Position numbers and translations under genes: made by a program. Below the pieces are notes generated by a model, which searched no databases, had not been told where the DNA came from, and was given only the letters and a program-made list of their open reading frames with translations. From Dactylosporangium siamense (GTDB taxonomy: Bacteria; Actinomycetota; Actinomycetes; Mycobacteriales; Micromonosporaceae), in assembly GCF_016862795.1 (NCBI RefSeq), contig NZ_BONQ01000084.1, positions 49,936-113,935 of the forward strand: DNA of 64,000 bases, in the 5' to 3' direction. This document shows, piece by piece, positions 8,429 through 16,552 of this stretch (position 1 is its first letter; the number at the start of each line of letters is the position of its first letter).

Positions 8429-9397
8429 ATGAGCTTCCCCAAGATCGAGCTGCACGTGCACCTCGAGGGGGCGATCCCGCCCGCGACGCTGCTGGAGATC
8501 GCCCGCCGCAACGACCTGCCGCTGCCGGTCGACACCGTCGAAGGCATCCGGGAGCTCTACGAGTTCACCGACTTCAAGAAGTTCGTGGAGGTCTGGATCC
8601 TCACGACGAACTGCCTGCGCACCGCGGCCGACTTCCGGCAGATCGTGGTCGACTACGCCGGCGTGGCGGCGTCGCACGGCGCGGTGTACCTGGAAGCCAT
8701 CTTCTCTCCCGGCGAGCGGGCGCAACGCGGTGTCGCCTGGGAGGACCTGTACGAGGGCTACACCGACGGCATCGTCGAGGCGCAGGAGCGGTACGGGGTG
8801 ATCGTCCGGTTGACCCCGGACCTCTACCGCGGCATGCCGGCGGACCTGGCCGAGGACGTCGCGCGGTGGAGCGTGCGCTACGCCGACCGGGGCATCGTCG
8901 GTCTCGGTCTGGGCGGCAACGAGCAGGCCGGCCCCGCGGTGACCTACGCGAAGGCGTTCGAGCTGGCCCGTGACGGCGGACTGGCCATCGTGCCGCACGC
9001 CGGGGAGTCGGCCGGCGCCGAGTCGATCCGCGAGATCCTGACCTTCGCACCCGACCGATTGCGTCATGGCATCCGGGCCGTCGAGGATGCCGGTGTACTG
9101 GCGGAGATCGTCGATCGTGGCCTGGTCCTTGACGTGTGCCCGACCTCGAACGTCCGGACCCGTTCGGTGCCGTCGCTGGCCGAACACCCGCTTCCCGCGC
9201 TGCTGGCGGCCGGTGTGCCCTGCACGGTCAACACCGACGACCCGGCGATGTTCAACACGGATCTGGCTCAAGAGCACCGGGTCGCTGCCGATCTCGGTCT
9301 TGGTGCGAGGGAGGCCTACCTGGCCGGCGTCGCTGGCGCGGCCTGCGACGACGCCACCCGGACACTGCTGACAAGCAAGATCAGTGATATCGGCTGA
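8429..9397 (+). CDS. Adenosine deaminase family protein
   Basis: The 322-residue amidohydrolase has all key motifs of the adenosine/adenine deaminase family: HVHLEG (zinc-binding His9 and His11), an LGLGGNE segment, HAGE with the catalytic His/Glu pair, and NTDDP near the C-terminus with the metal-binding Asp. The family hydrolyses the 6-amino group of adenosine, adenine or related purines such as aminodeoxyfutalosine; sequence alone does not fix the substrate. It belongs to purine salvage or possibly menaquinone precursor processing. ATG 8429 has no Shine-Dalgarno, but TATTTT at 8417-8422 sits six bases upstream, so the mRNA may be leaderless. Confidence 0.88.
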   Translation: MSFPKIELHVHLEGAIPPATLLEIARRNDLPLPVDTVEGIRELYEFTDFKKFVEVWILTTNCLRTAADFRQIVVDYAGVAASHGAVYLEAIFSPGERAQRGVAWEDLYEGYTDGIVEAQERYGVIVRLTPDLYRGMPADLAEDVARWSVRYADRGIVGLGLGGNEQAGPAVTYAKAFELARDGGLAIVPHAGESAGAESIREILTFAPDRLRHGIRAVEDAGVLAEIVDRGLVLDVCPTSNVRTRSVPSLAEHPLPALLAAGVPCTVNTDDPAMFNTDLAQEHRVAADLGLGAREAYLAGVAGAACDDATRTLLTSKISDIG

Positions 9398-9511
9398 ATG
9401 TCCGATTGGCTAGCTACGTTCGGCTTAGGCCGGTGTCGCAAAGTTGATGGTCGATCTTGAAATGTCCGCTTAGCTTTGGGCAGGTTCGCTGGTGGTAACG
9501 GGGAGGCAAGG

Positions 9512-9817
9512 GTGAGTGACGTGTCTGATCTGATGTTCGCATTGATGAGTGGCGGCGGCCTCCTGGCCCTCAGCATCGGCGCGTTCGGCGTCCTTGACGC
9601 CTACCACAAGCGGGGAATCGGCGAGAAGCGTGTCGATTGGCTGATCGCGCTCTACGCGGCCGGTGTCGTCATGAACATCGTCGCGTACGTGATGCTCGAC
9701 CGCTGGTACATCGCGGCGCCGCTGGCGCTCATGTTGGTGCCGGCCGAGCGCGCGCTGGAGAAGCGCGGCACCTTCAAGCGCCGGGCCGTCAAGGTCGACG
9801 CGATCACCGGTCGCTGA
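9512..9817 (+). CDS. Small three-helix membrane protein
   Basis: The 101-residue protein has about three hydrophobic segments (MFALMSGGGLLALSIGAFGV, WLIALYAAGVVMNIVAYVML and IAAPLALMLVPAE) and ends in a basic tail. I do not recognise the family. GTG 9512 is preceded by GGGAGG at 9501-9506. A strong bidirectional hairpin follows the stop, isolating it from the convergent glycosyltransferase operon. Confidence 0.72.
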   Translation: MSDVSDLMFALMSGGGLLALSIGAFGVLDAYHKRGIGEKRVDWLIALYAAGVVMNIVAYVMLDRWYIAAPLALMLVPAERALEKRGTFKRRAVKVDAITGR

Positions 9818-9828
9818 ACCCGAATGAT

Positions 9829-9861
9829 TGAAGCCGGCTCCCCGAACGGGGGCCGGCTTCA
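9829..9861. terminator. Bidirectional terminator hairpin
   Basis: TGAAGCCGGC and CCCC pair with GGGG and GCCGGCTTCA across a GAAC loop, with one bulge. It lies between convergent genes ending at 9817 and 9894 and could serve both. Confidence 0.8.
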
Positions 9862-9868
9862 GACCGCG

Positions 9869-9909
9869 CTCAGACCGCGAACGTGACTTGTGCTCAGACC
9901 GCGAACGTG
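9869..9909. repeat. 24-bp spaced duplication of the wecG-like 3' end
   Basis: CTCAGACCGCGAACGTG occurs at 9869-9885 and again at 9893-9909. The second copy holds the gene's stop codon (TGA, complement of 9894-9896) and last codons. The first is an extra downstream copy, so this looks like a local slippage duplication of the gene end. Confidence 0.6.
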
Positions 9910-10700
9910 TTGAGCGGCTCGGTTGCCGGCGCCGGCGGCGTCGCCCGCCACAGGTGCGCCTTCTGCGCGCCGAGCCGGGCCAGATACGCCGGGTTGAGCA
10001 GCACGTAGCGGCGCCAGAGCCGCTTGGGCTCCAGTCCGAGCCGCCAGAGCCACTCCAACGCGTACTTCTGCATCCACGCGGGCGGGTTCTTCAACCCGCC
10101 GGCGTGATAGTCGAACGCCGCGCCCACGGCCAGCATCGGCGCGTCCACCAGGTGACGCATGCCGTAGACGAAGATCTCCTGGCGGGGGCAGCCGAGGCCG
10201 ACCATGACCACGCGGGCCCCGGACTCCTTGATCCGAGCGGCGATCTCCTCGGGCTCGCCCGGCTGCGCCGGACGGAACTTCGAGGCCTCCATGCCGGCGA
10301 TCTTCAGCGCCGGGAACCGCTCGTGCAGCTTGCGCACCAACTGCTCGAGCGTCTGCTCGGTCGAGCCGTACAGATACACCGGCACGCCCTGCTCGGCGCT
10401 GGCCCGCAGGACCCGCAGCGTGAGCTCCGGCCCGTAGACGCGGTCGGCGAGCCTGGCCCGGTGCAGCAGGTTGAGCGCCCAGCGCACCGGCTGCCCGTCG
10501 GGCGTGACCAGGTCGAACGCGTTGAGTCGCGCGCCGTGCGCCTTGTCCTGCACGCCGGTCATCACGCCGTGCACGGCCAGCGCGGTCACCGCGAGCGGCC
10601 GCCCGTCCCGCGCGGCGCTCATGACCTTGTCGACGGCGCTGTCGTAGTCGACGGCGCTGACCTGGACGCCGAGGACGTTCTGCTTACCCTGGTCGATCAC
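9894..10700 (-). CDS. WecG/TagA/CpsF family glycosyltransferase
   Basis: The 268-residue protein is a GT26-type enzyme. It shows [15 protein letters not shown] and [12 protein letters not shown], then [18 protein letters not shown] and the hallmark [28 protein letters not shown] and [20 protein letters not shown]26 enzymes transfer N-acetylmannosamine-type or glucosyl residues to lipid-linked sugars in teichoic acid, enterobacterial common antigen or exopolysaccharide synthesis. The GTG at 10700 begins 2 bases after the stop of the upstream epimerase gene and is preceded by CCGGAAG, so it is the second gene of that operon. The exact donor sugar is not predictable. Confidence 0.88.
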   Translation of the reverse strand: MIDQGKQNVLGVQVSAVDYDSAVDKVMSAARDGRPLAVTALAVHGVMTGVQDKAHGARLNAFDLVTPDGQPVRWALNLLHRARLADRVYGPELTLRVLRASAEQGVPVYLYGSTEQTLEQLVRKLHERFPALKIAGMEASKFRPAQPGEPEEIAARIKESGARVVMVGLGCPRQEIFVYGMRHLVDAPMLAVGAAFDYHAGGLKNPPAWMQKYALEWLWRLGLEPKRLWRRYVLLNPAYLARLGAQKAHLWRATPPAPATEPLNTFAV

Positions 10701-10702
10701 GG

Positions 10703-11776
10703 TCAGGCTTCCGGGGTCCACTTGTCGACGTTGGCCTCGTAGATCTCCTGGCAGATCATCGGCACGTCGTAGACCTGCTTCCAGTCCGGGTAGTCCAGCT
10801 GGAAACGCTCGTTGGACCCGATCCACCACTGGTGGTCGCCGACCCGGTTGGCCTCGTGATACTCGGTCACCATCTCGTTGCCGGTGATCCGCTGGGCGAG
10901 CGAGAACACCTCCAGGTGCGAGGTGTTGGAATGCCGCCCGCCGCCGAGGTTGTAGACGGCGGCGCTGCGCGGCGCGCGGAAGAAGGCCTCGAACGCGGCG
11001 ACCACATCGTGCGAGTGGATCGCGTCACGCACCATCTTGCCCTTGTACCCGAAGATCTTGTACGTGCGCCGCTCCATCGCGCAGCGCATGACATACCCAA
11101 GGAAGCCGTGCAGCTCGGTGGCCGAGTGCGCCGGCCCGGTCAGCGTCCCGCCCCGGAAGCACGCGGTCTTCATGTCGAAATAGCGACCGTACTCCTGCAC
11201 CATCACGTCAGCGGCGACCTTCGACGCCCCGAAGACGGAGTGCAGACACGCGTCGATCGACATGTCCTCCTTGATGCCGTTCTCATATGGGTGACCGGTC
11301 TCGATCTCCCACCTGGTCTCCTGCTCGACCAGCGGCAGGCTGTTGGGCCGATCGCCGTAGACCTTGTTGGTCGAGCAGTGGATGAACGGCGCCTCGATGC
11401 AGTGCTCCCGCACGTTCTGCAGCATGTTGAGCGTGCCACCCGCGTTCACGTCGAAATCCGTGAACGGGTCCCGCACCGCCCAGTCATGGCTCGGCTGCGC
11501 CGCCGTGTGCACCACCAGCGCCACGTCGTCGGCGTAGCGCTTGAAGATGGCCGCGAGCGCGTCCCGGTCCCGGATGTCCACGTCATGGTGCTTGTACGAG
11601 TCCCCCAGATCACTGGTCAACCGCACAACGTTCCACGCGGTCGAGGCCTCAGCCCCGAAGAACTGCTTCCGCATGTCGTTGTCGATCCCAACGACATCCA
11701 GCCCCAGCGAGGCGAAGTGCCGAACAGCCTCGGACCCAATCAACCCGGCAGACCCGGTGACGATGACGACGCTCAC
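10703..11776 (-). CDS. NAD-dependent epimerase/dehydratase (CDP-paratose/tyvelose epimerase-like)
   Basis: The 357-residue short-chain reductase has an N-terminal Rossmann motif ([15 protein letters not shown], GxxGxxG), [19 protein letters not shown] and [11 protein letters not shown], then [19 protein letters not shown]. The STNKVYGD and the region after it resemble RfbE-type CDP-tyvelose epimerases. At the YxxxK position the usual Tyr is Phe while Lys is kept. It likely remodels a nucleotide sugar for the GT26 transferase encoded 2 bases downstream. GTG 11776 has AGGAGA seven bases upstream. No further sugar genes adjoin. Confidence 0.83.
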   Translation of the reverse strand: MSVVIVTGSAGLIGSEAVRHFASLGLDVVGIDNDMRKQFFGAEASTAWNVVRLTSDLGDSYKHHDVDIRDRDALAAIFKRYADDVALVVHTAAQPSHDWAVRDPFTDFDVNAGGTLNMLQNVREHCIEAPFIHCSTNKVYGDRPNSLPLVEQETRWEIETGHPYENGIKEDMSIDACLHSVFGASKVAADVMVQEYGRYFDMKTACFRGGTLTGPAHSATELHGFLGYVMRCAMERRTYKIFGYKGKMVRDAIHSHDVVAAFEAFFRAPRSAAVYNLGGGRHSNTSHLEVFSLAQRITGNEMVTEYHEANRVGDHQWWIGSNERFQLDYPDWKQVYDVPMICQEIYEANVDKWTPEA

Positions 11777-12009
11777 GACACGCTCTCCTCGCGGCTCCAG
11801 CAGGACCGGCCGAGCATACCCCGCGGCCAAGAGTCACCTTTTTGACGCACAACCCAGCCAGCACACCCCGTACCAACGCCAAGAGGAAGAACACAGGGGC
11901 GGGACGAAGAGCCCAGCCACCGAGGTCTTGAGGGGGTGTGGGTGGAGCGCAGCTCCCCCACTGGGGAGCGAAGGCGCAGCCGAGCGCGAGGAATGACGGA
12001 ACGAAAAGT

Positions 12010-12037
12010 GAGCGCACTCCGCGAACAGAGTGCGCTC
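12010..12037 (-). terminator. Terminator of tRNA-Leu
   Basis: GAGCGCACTC (12010-12019) and GAGTGCGCTC (12028-12037) form a perfect 10-bp stem. Read leftward, the strand continues ACTTTTCGTTC, a T-rich tract. It lies 9 bases past the tRNA 3' end. Confidence 0.75.
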
Positions 12038-12046
12038 ATCGTTCTG

Positions 12047-12129
12047 TGGGGAAGGGGGGAGTTGAACCCCCACGCCCTTTCGGGCACACGGACCTGAACC
12101 GTGCGCGTCTGCCATTCCGCCACTTCCCC
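12047..12129 (-). tRNA. tRNA-Leu (CAG)
   Basis: The complement folds as an 83-base class II tRNA. The acceptor stem GGGGAAG pairs with CTTCCCC, and the D-arm region reads TGGCGGAATGGCAGACGC. The anticodon stem CACGG/CCGTG encloses the loop TTCAGGT with anticodon CAG. A long variable arm is built on GCCC-GAAA-GGGC, and the T-arm is GGGGGTTCAACTCCCCC. The discriminator is A, as expected for leucine. CCA is not encoded. Confidence 0.95.
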
Positions 12130-12291
12130 TGGCAGTGCTCAGAGTAGCGTGTCTCAACTCGGCGATTTCACCGGGTTAGTACTACGCTGCCCTGGGCGCC
12201 ACGGAAGAGTAGCACGGGCTAGCCGGTGAGGTTGCGACCGGGCGTGCGGGGTCCGGATACCATCATGACCTCGGAACCCGAGGAGGAACCG

Positions 12292-13041
12292 GTGAGTGTG
12301 CTGCAGCGCTTCGAGAAGCGCCTAGAGGGCCTGGTCGAGGGGGCCTTCGCAAAGGTCTTCAAGGGGGTCGTCCACCCCGTGGAGATCCTCAACGCCATGC
12401 AACGGGAGGCGGAAGCCCACAAGGCGATCTTGGCTGGCGGGCGCACGCTCGTGCCGAATCGCTACGTGATCGACCTTTCGCCCTATGACCACAGTCGGTT
12501 GGCGCCGTATGCCGCCGCGCTCGCCCAGGAGCTCGCCCAGTCTCAGGCGGAGTTCATCGGCGAGCAGGGCTGGACGGTCTACGGCGACGTCATCGTCGAG
12601 ATCGAGCGGGGTGACGGCCTCGACACCGGGATGTTCCGGGTGACTGCCGAGGTCTACACCGGCGGGGAGGTGGCACCGCAGGCCGCGCCCGATCCGTATG
12701 GCGGATACAACCAGGGTGGCGGCTACGGGCCAGGTGCCGGCGGCCCCGGTGGGCCCGCCCGCAACGTACGACTGGTGTCCGGCGACGGGCGCAGCTACCC
12801 TCTGTCGATCGGCTCGACCGTGATCGGCCGGGGCGACCAGGCCAACATGCGGCTGCCAGATGTCGGCATCTCGCGTCGTCACGCGCGACTCGACTTCGAC
12901 GGTGCGCAGGTGGTGCTCACCGATCTCGGCTCGACGAACGGCACGATGGTCAACGGTCAACGCGTCTCTGCGGTCGCGTTGAATCCGGGTGACATGATCC
13001 AGCTCGGCACGACCACGCTCACCTACCGCGTGGATGGCTGA
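12292..13041 (+). CDS. fhaA: FhaA: DUF3662/FHA domain protein
   Basis: The 249-residue protein begins with the DUF3662 domain (VLQRFEKRLEGLVEGAFAKVFKG, then HPVEILNAMQREAE and VPNRYVIDLSP), followed by a Gly/Pro/Tyr linker and a C-terminal FHA domain (IGRGDQANMRLPDVGISRRHARL and DLGSTNGTMVNG). In mycobacteria FhaA binds phosphothreonine on PknB and on the MurJ-associated pseudokinase and tunes peptidoglycan synthesis. GTG 12292 is preceded by AGGAGG. It is first in the fha-pstP-rodA-pbpA-pknAB order, 90 bases before fhaB. Confidence 0.93.
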   Translation: MSVLQRFEKRLEGLVEGAFAKVFKGVVHPVEILNAMQREAEAHKAILAGGRTLVPNRYVIDLSPYDHSRLAPYAAALAQELAQSQAEFIGEQGWTVYGDVIVEIERGDGLDTGMFRVTAEVYTGGEVAPQAAPDPYGGYNQGGGYGPGAGGPGGPARNVRLVSGDGRSYPLSIGSTVIGRGDQANMRLPDVGISRRHARLDFDGAQVVLTDLGSTNGTMVNGQRVSAVALNPGDMIQLGTTTLTYRVDG

Positions 13042-13130
13042 AGTTCCTGCACCACGTGGTCGACGTTAGGCGGATCTGGATGAGCGCACCTGCTCGACCG
13101 GGCCTTCACCGGGCCCCTGATAGGTCGTAG

Positions 13131-13610
13131 ATGGAATTTGTCATTACGGTCGCCCGCTACGGGTTGCTCGTGCTGCTGTGGATCTTCGTGTTCACGGTCG
13201 TGGGAGTGATCCGGCGGGACCTGTTCGCGGGCTCGCAGTCGAGCCGGATCGTCGCCGCGCCCCGGGGGGTTGGTGCGGCGACGGCTCCTGGCCGTCCGGC
13301 GAAGGTGAAGCGCGGCAAGGCCGCTCACCAGCTGTTTGTCACCGCCGGTTCGCTGGCGGGCACCCGGATCACCCTCGGTGAGGCACCGATCACGATCGGC
13401 CGCGCCGAGGATTCGACGTTGGTGATCACCGATGACTACGCCTCGGCGAAGCACGCCCGCCTCGTGCCCCGAGCCGGCCAGTGGTATCTCGAGGATCTCG
13501 GCTCCACCAACGGCACCTACCTGGACAAGACCAAGGTCGGTGCGCCTACCCCCGTCCCCCTCGGCGTGCCGATTCGCATCGGCCGCACTTCTCTCGAGTT
13601 ACGGCCATGA
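13131..13610 (+). CDS. fhaB: FhaB/FipA: membrane-anchored FHA protein
   Basis: The 159-residue protein has one N-terminal transmembrane helix (VARYGLLVLLWIFVFTVVGV), a short basic linker and a C-terminal FHA domain (ITIGRAEDSTLVITDDYASAKHARL, then LEDLGSTNGTYLD) carrying the conserved GR, SxxH-like and TNG elements that bind phosphothreonine. FhaB (FipA) links Ser/Thr kinase signalling with the division apparatus in mycobacteria. The stop overlaps the ATG of the phosphatase gene (ATGA), giving coupled translation. Confidence 0.93.
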   Translation: MEFVITVARYGLLVLLWIFVFTVVGVIRRDLFAGSQSSRIVAAPRGVGAATAPGRPAKVKRGKAAHQLFVTAGSLAGTRITLGEAPITIGRAEDSTLVITDDYASAKHARLVPRAGQWYLEDLGSTNGTYLDKTKVGAPTPVPLGVPIRIGRTSLELRP

Positions 13611-15007
13611 CCCTCACCTTGCGCTATGCGGCCCGCAGTGACCGCGGTCTGATTCGGAGTGGCAACCAGGACTCCGTCTACGCCGGACCGCGGCTGCTCG
13701 CCGTGGCCGACGGCATGGGCGGCATGGCCGCCGGTGACGTCGCCAGCAACATTGTCATCGCCACCATGGCGCCACTCGACGAAGATGTGCCCGGCAACGC
13801 CATGATCGACACGCTTCGCGGCGCCGTCGACCTGGCCAACCAGCAGATCCGGGACGCGGTCGAGGAAAACCCCGCCATGGAAGGCATGGGCACCACCCTC
13901 ACCGCCATGCTGTTCTCCGGCAGCAAGATGGGCATGGTCCACATCGGCGACTCCCGCGCGTACATCACGCGCGACGGGGAGTTCGCCCAGGTGACCAAGG
14001 ACGACACCTACGTCCAGATGCTCGTCGACGAAGGCCGGATCAGCCTGGAGGAGGCCAACAGTCATCCCCAGCGTTCCCTGCTGACGCGGGCCCTCGACGG
14101 CCGCGACGCGGACCCCGAGTATTCGGTGCGTCAGGTCAAGACGGGGGACCGCTACCTGCTGTGCAGCGACGGGCTCTCCGGCGTGGTCAGCGCCGAGACC
14201 ATCGAGTCGACGCTGCGCGAATACGTCGACCCCAACCAGTGCGCCGGCCGGCTCATCGAGCTGGCGCTGCGCGGTGGCGGTCCCGACAACATCACCGTGA
14301 TCGTCGCCGACGTCACCGACGAGGACATCGTCGAGGAGCGGCCGATCGTCGGGGGAGCGGCCGCCCAGGACCGGGGCATGGCCACGTCCGCGGACCAGTC
14401 GATGTCCTCGGCCCGGGGTGCCGCGCTCGCCGCGCCACGCCCCCCGGTGCCGGAGCCCGAGGAAGAAGCGCGGAACCGGGCCGCGATCAACGCCCGCGAC
14501 GAGGCCGCCCGCCCGAAGCGCCACCCGGTGCGCACCGTCCTCCTGCTCGTGGTGCTGCTCGGTCTGCTCGGCGGTGGACTCTGGTACGGGTGGAACGCCA
14601 CCCAGTCGCGCTATTACGTCGGCGCGACCGACGACGGCACCGTCGCGATCTTCAAGGGCGTCCCCGGCAAGATCGCCTGGATCGAGCTCTCGGAGGTCTA
14701 CGAGCCGAGCGCGCTCAAGCTCGACGATCTCACCCCGGCCGCGCAGGGTACCGTCAAACAGGGCATCCCGGCCGACAGCCTGGCCGAGGCCGAGGACAAG
14801 CTCGCCGCGCTGAACGACCCCGAGAACCCGTCGCGGAAGCAGGCCTGCCCGACCGGCGAGCCGACCACGAGCCCGACCCTGAGCTCGACCGGCGCGGCGG
14901 TGCCCGGCACGACGGTCAGCGGCTCCGCGGTCCCGACCACGGCGGCCACCACCGAGGCCCCACCGACCATGGCGTCGGAGACACCGACCCCGAGCGCCAG
15001 TTGCTGA
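13607..15007 (+). CDS. pstP: PstP: PP2C-family Ser/Thr phosphatase
   Basis: The 466-residue protein has a PP2C catalytic domain in the first 240 residues, with metal-binding motifs SGNQDS, VADGMGGMAAGD, HIGDSRAY, LCSDGLSG and GGPDNITVIV. A Pro/Ala-rich linker follows, then one transmembrane helix (LLLVVLLGLLGGGLWYGW) and a roughly 130-residue extracytoplasmic region ending in a Ser/Thr/Pro tail. PstP reverses phosphorylation by PknA and PknB on cell-wall and division proteins. The ATG overlaps the fhaB stop. The long, low-complexity external tail is typical of actinobacterial PstP and its role is unclear. Confidence 0.95.
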   Translation: MTLTLRYAARSDRGLIRSGNQDSVYAGPRLLAVADGMGGMAAGDVASNIVIATMAPLDEDVPGNAMIDTLRGAVDLANQQIRDAVEENPAMEGMGTTLTAMLFSGSKMGMVHIGDSRAYITRDGEFAQVTKDDTYVQMLVDEGRISLEEANSHPQRSLLTRALDGRDADPEYSVRQVKTGDRYLLCSDGLSGVVSAETIESTLREYVDPNQCAGRLIELALRGGGPDNITVIVADVTDEDIVEERPIVGGAAAQDRGMATSADQSMSSARGAALAAPRPPVPEPEEEARNRAAINARDEAARPKRHPVRTVLLLVVLLGLLGGGLWYGWNATQSRYYVGATDDGTVAIFKGVPGKIAWIELSEVYEPSALKLDDLTPAAQGTVKQGIPADSLAEAEDKLAALNDPENPSRKQACPTGEPTTSPTLSSTGAAVPGTTVSGSAVPTTAATTEAPPTMASETPTPSASC

Positions 15008-15049
15008 TCTGACGATGATCCTGACCGCGAGGCCAAGAGGAATCCTGCT

Positions 15050-16552
15050 GTGACCGCAACAGCCATCCCTTCCCCGTCGCCCACGAACCCGGGTGACGGG
15101 GCGGGCGCGCCGCGGCCCCGCACCCGACGCAACGTCGAACTGGGACTGCTGCTGTTCGTCGCGGCGATCCTGCTCGTCTACGCGGCGGTCGTCGAGGGCA
15201 ACGCGATCGGTGAGGTCACCCCCGACTTCTGGGTGCAGGTCGCGATCCTCGCGGTCATCTTCGGGGCCGCGCACGTGGCGATCCGGTTCGTGGCGCCGTA
15301 TGCCGACCCGGTCATCCTCCCGGCGGTCGCGCTCATCAACGGGATCGGCATCGGGTTCCTGCGGCGGCTGGACATCGGCCGCGCGAAGGCGCCGCTGCGC
15401 GCCGACCTGAGCGTGTTCGGCGGTGACGGCTTCCGGCAGCTCGGCTGGACGGCCGCCGCGATCGTCGGCGCGGTCATCCTGATGCTGATCGTGCGGGATC
15501 ACCGGTCGCTGTCGCGATACGCGTACACGCTGGGACTCGCCGGCATCGTGCTGGTGCTCATCCCGGCGGTCCTGCCGGCCAGGTTCTCCTCGATCAACGG
15601 CGCCAAGCTGTGGATCAAGTTCCCCGGCTTCTCGATCCAGCCGGGTGAGTTCGCCAAGATCTGCCTGCTGGTCTTCTTCGCCTACTACCTGGTGCGCAAG
15701 CGTGAGGTGCTGTCGCGGGCGAGCAAGCGCATCCTTGGCATCGACTTCCCCCGCGGCCGGGACCTGGGCCCGGTCGTGCTCGTCTGGCTGCTGTCGCTGA
15801 TGGTCCTCATCTTCGAGAAGGACCTCGGCACCTCGCTCATGTACTTCGGCATGTTTGTCGTGACGCTCTACATCGCGACGGTCCGGGTCAGCTGGCTGAT
15901 CCTCGGTCTCGGGTTCTTCATCGGCGGCGCGTTCCTCGCGTACTTCCTCGGCAAGACCGTCGGCGGGCCGTTCCTCAACTTCTCCGAGCGCGCGACCACC
16001 TGGCTCGACCCGTTCGCCGACGCGGACAACAAGGGTTACCAGCTGGTCCAGTCGCTGCTCGGGCTGGGCACCGGTGGCCTGACCGGCACCGGTCCTGGGG
16101 CCGGGCAGCCGCTCAACGTCCCCGAGGTCCGCACCGACTTCATCTTCTCCGGCCTGGGCGAGGAAATCGGCCTGTTCGGCCTGACCGCCCTGCTGGTGAT
16201 CTACCTGCTGCTGGTCGAGCGGGGCCTGCGGGCCGCGATCAACGTGCGGGACTCGTTCGGCAAGTTGTTCGCCGGTGGCCTTGCGTTCACGCTGGGGTTG
16301 CAGGTGTTCGTCATTGTGGGTGGCATCAGCCAGCTCATCCCGCTGACCGGGCAGACCACGCCGTTCCTTTCGGCGGGTGGCTCGTCGCTGGTGGCCAACT
16401 GGCTGCTGATCGGCCTGCTGCTGCGCATTTCCGACGCGTCGCGTCGCCCGGCCGGCGGTGCGCCGTCGATCGGGCTCGGCGGGGCGTCCAGCGGTGGTGG
16501 TGGCGGCGCGCCGGTCCAGATCCAAGAGCTTCCCACGGAGGTCGTGCGATGA
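15050..16552 (+). CDS. rodA: RodA/FtsW family peptidoglycan glycosyltransferase
   Basis: The 500-residue polytopic SEDS protein begins with about 25 disordered residues, then twelve or so hydrophobic helices. Family motifs are visible: INGAKLWIKFPGFSIQPGEFAKI, FEKDLGTSLMYFG, GYQLVQSLLGLGTGGLTGTGPG and RTDFIFSGLGEEIGLFG. SEDS proteins polymerise lipid II into glycan strands together with a class B PBP, here PbpA encoded immediately downstream. GTG 15050 follows AAGAGGA. The C-terminus overlaps pbpA by four bases. Confidence 0.93.
   Translation: MTATAIPSPSPTNPGDGAGAPRPRTRRNVELGLLLFVAAILLVYAAVVEGNAIGEVTPDFWVQVAILAVIFGAAHVAIRFVAPYADPVILPAVALINGIGIGFLRRLDIGRAKAPLRADLSVFGGDGFRQLGWTAAAIVGAVILMLIVRDHRSLSRYAYTLGLAGIVLVLIPAVLPARFSSINGAKLWIKFPGFSIQPGEFAKICLLVFFAYYLVRKREVLSRASKRILGIDFPRGRDLGPVVLVWLLSLMVLIFEKDLGTSLMYFGMFVVTLYIATVRVSWLILGLGFFIGGAFLAYFLGKTVGGPFLNFSERATTWLDPFADADNKGYQLVQSLLGLGTGGLTGTGPGAGQPLNVPEVRTDFIFSGLGEEIGLFGLTALLVIYLLLVERGLRAAINVRDSFGKLFAGGLAFTLGLQVFVIVGGISQLIPLTGQTTPFLSAGGSSLVANWLLIGLLLRISDASRRPAGGAPSIGLGGASSGGGGGAPVQIQELPTEVVR

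Noticed and set aside
11777..12046. Possible small genes between the epimerase gene and tRNA-Leu
   Set aside because: Open frames here run through the tRNA or lack a ribosome site and protein-like composition; only the tRNA terminator hairpin is convincing.
13517..16525. Very long open frame (1002 codons) on the minus strand opposite pstP and rodA
   Set aside because: It is antisense to genes with complete family motifs, and its translation is Arg/Asp/Gln/Val-rich without any domain, a known effect of high third-position GC.
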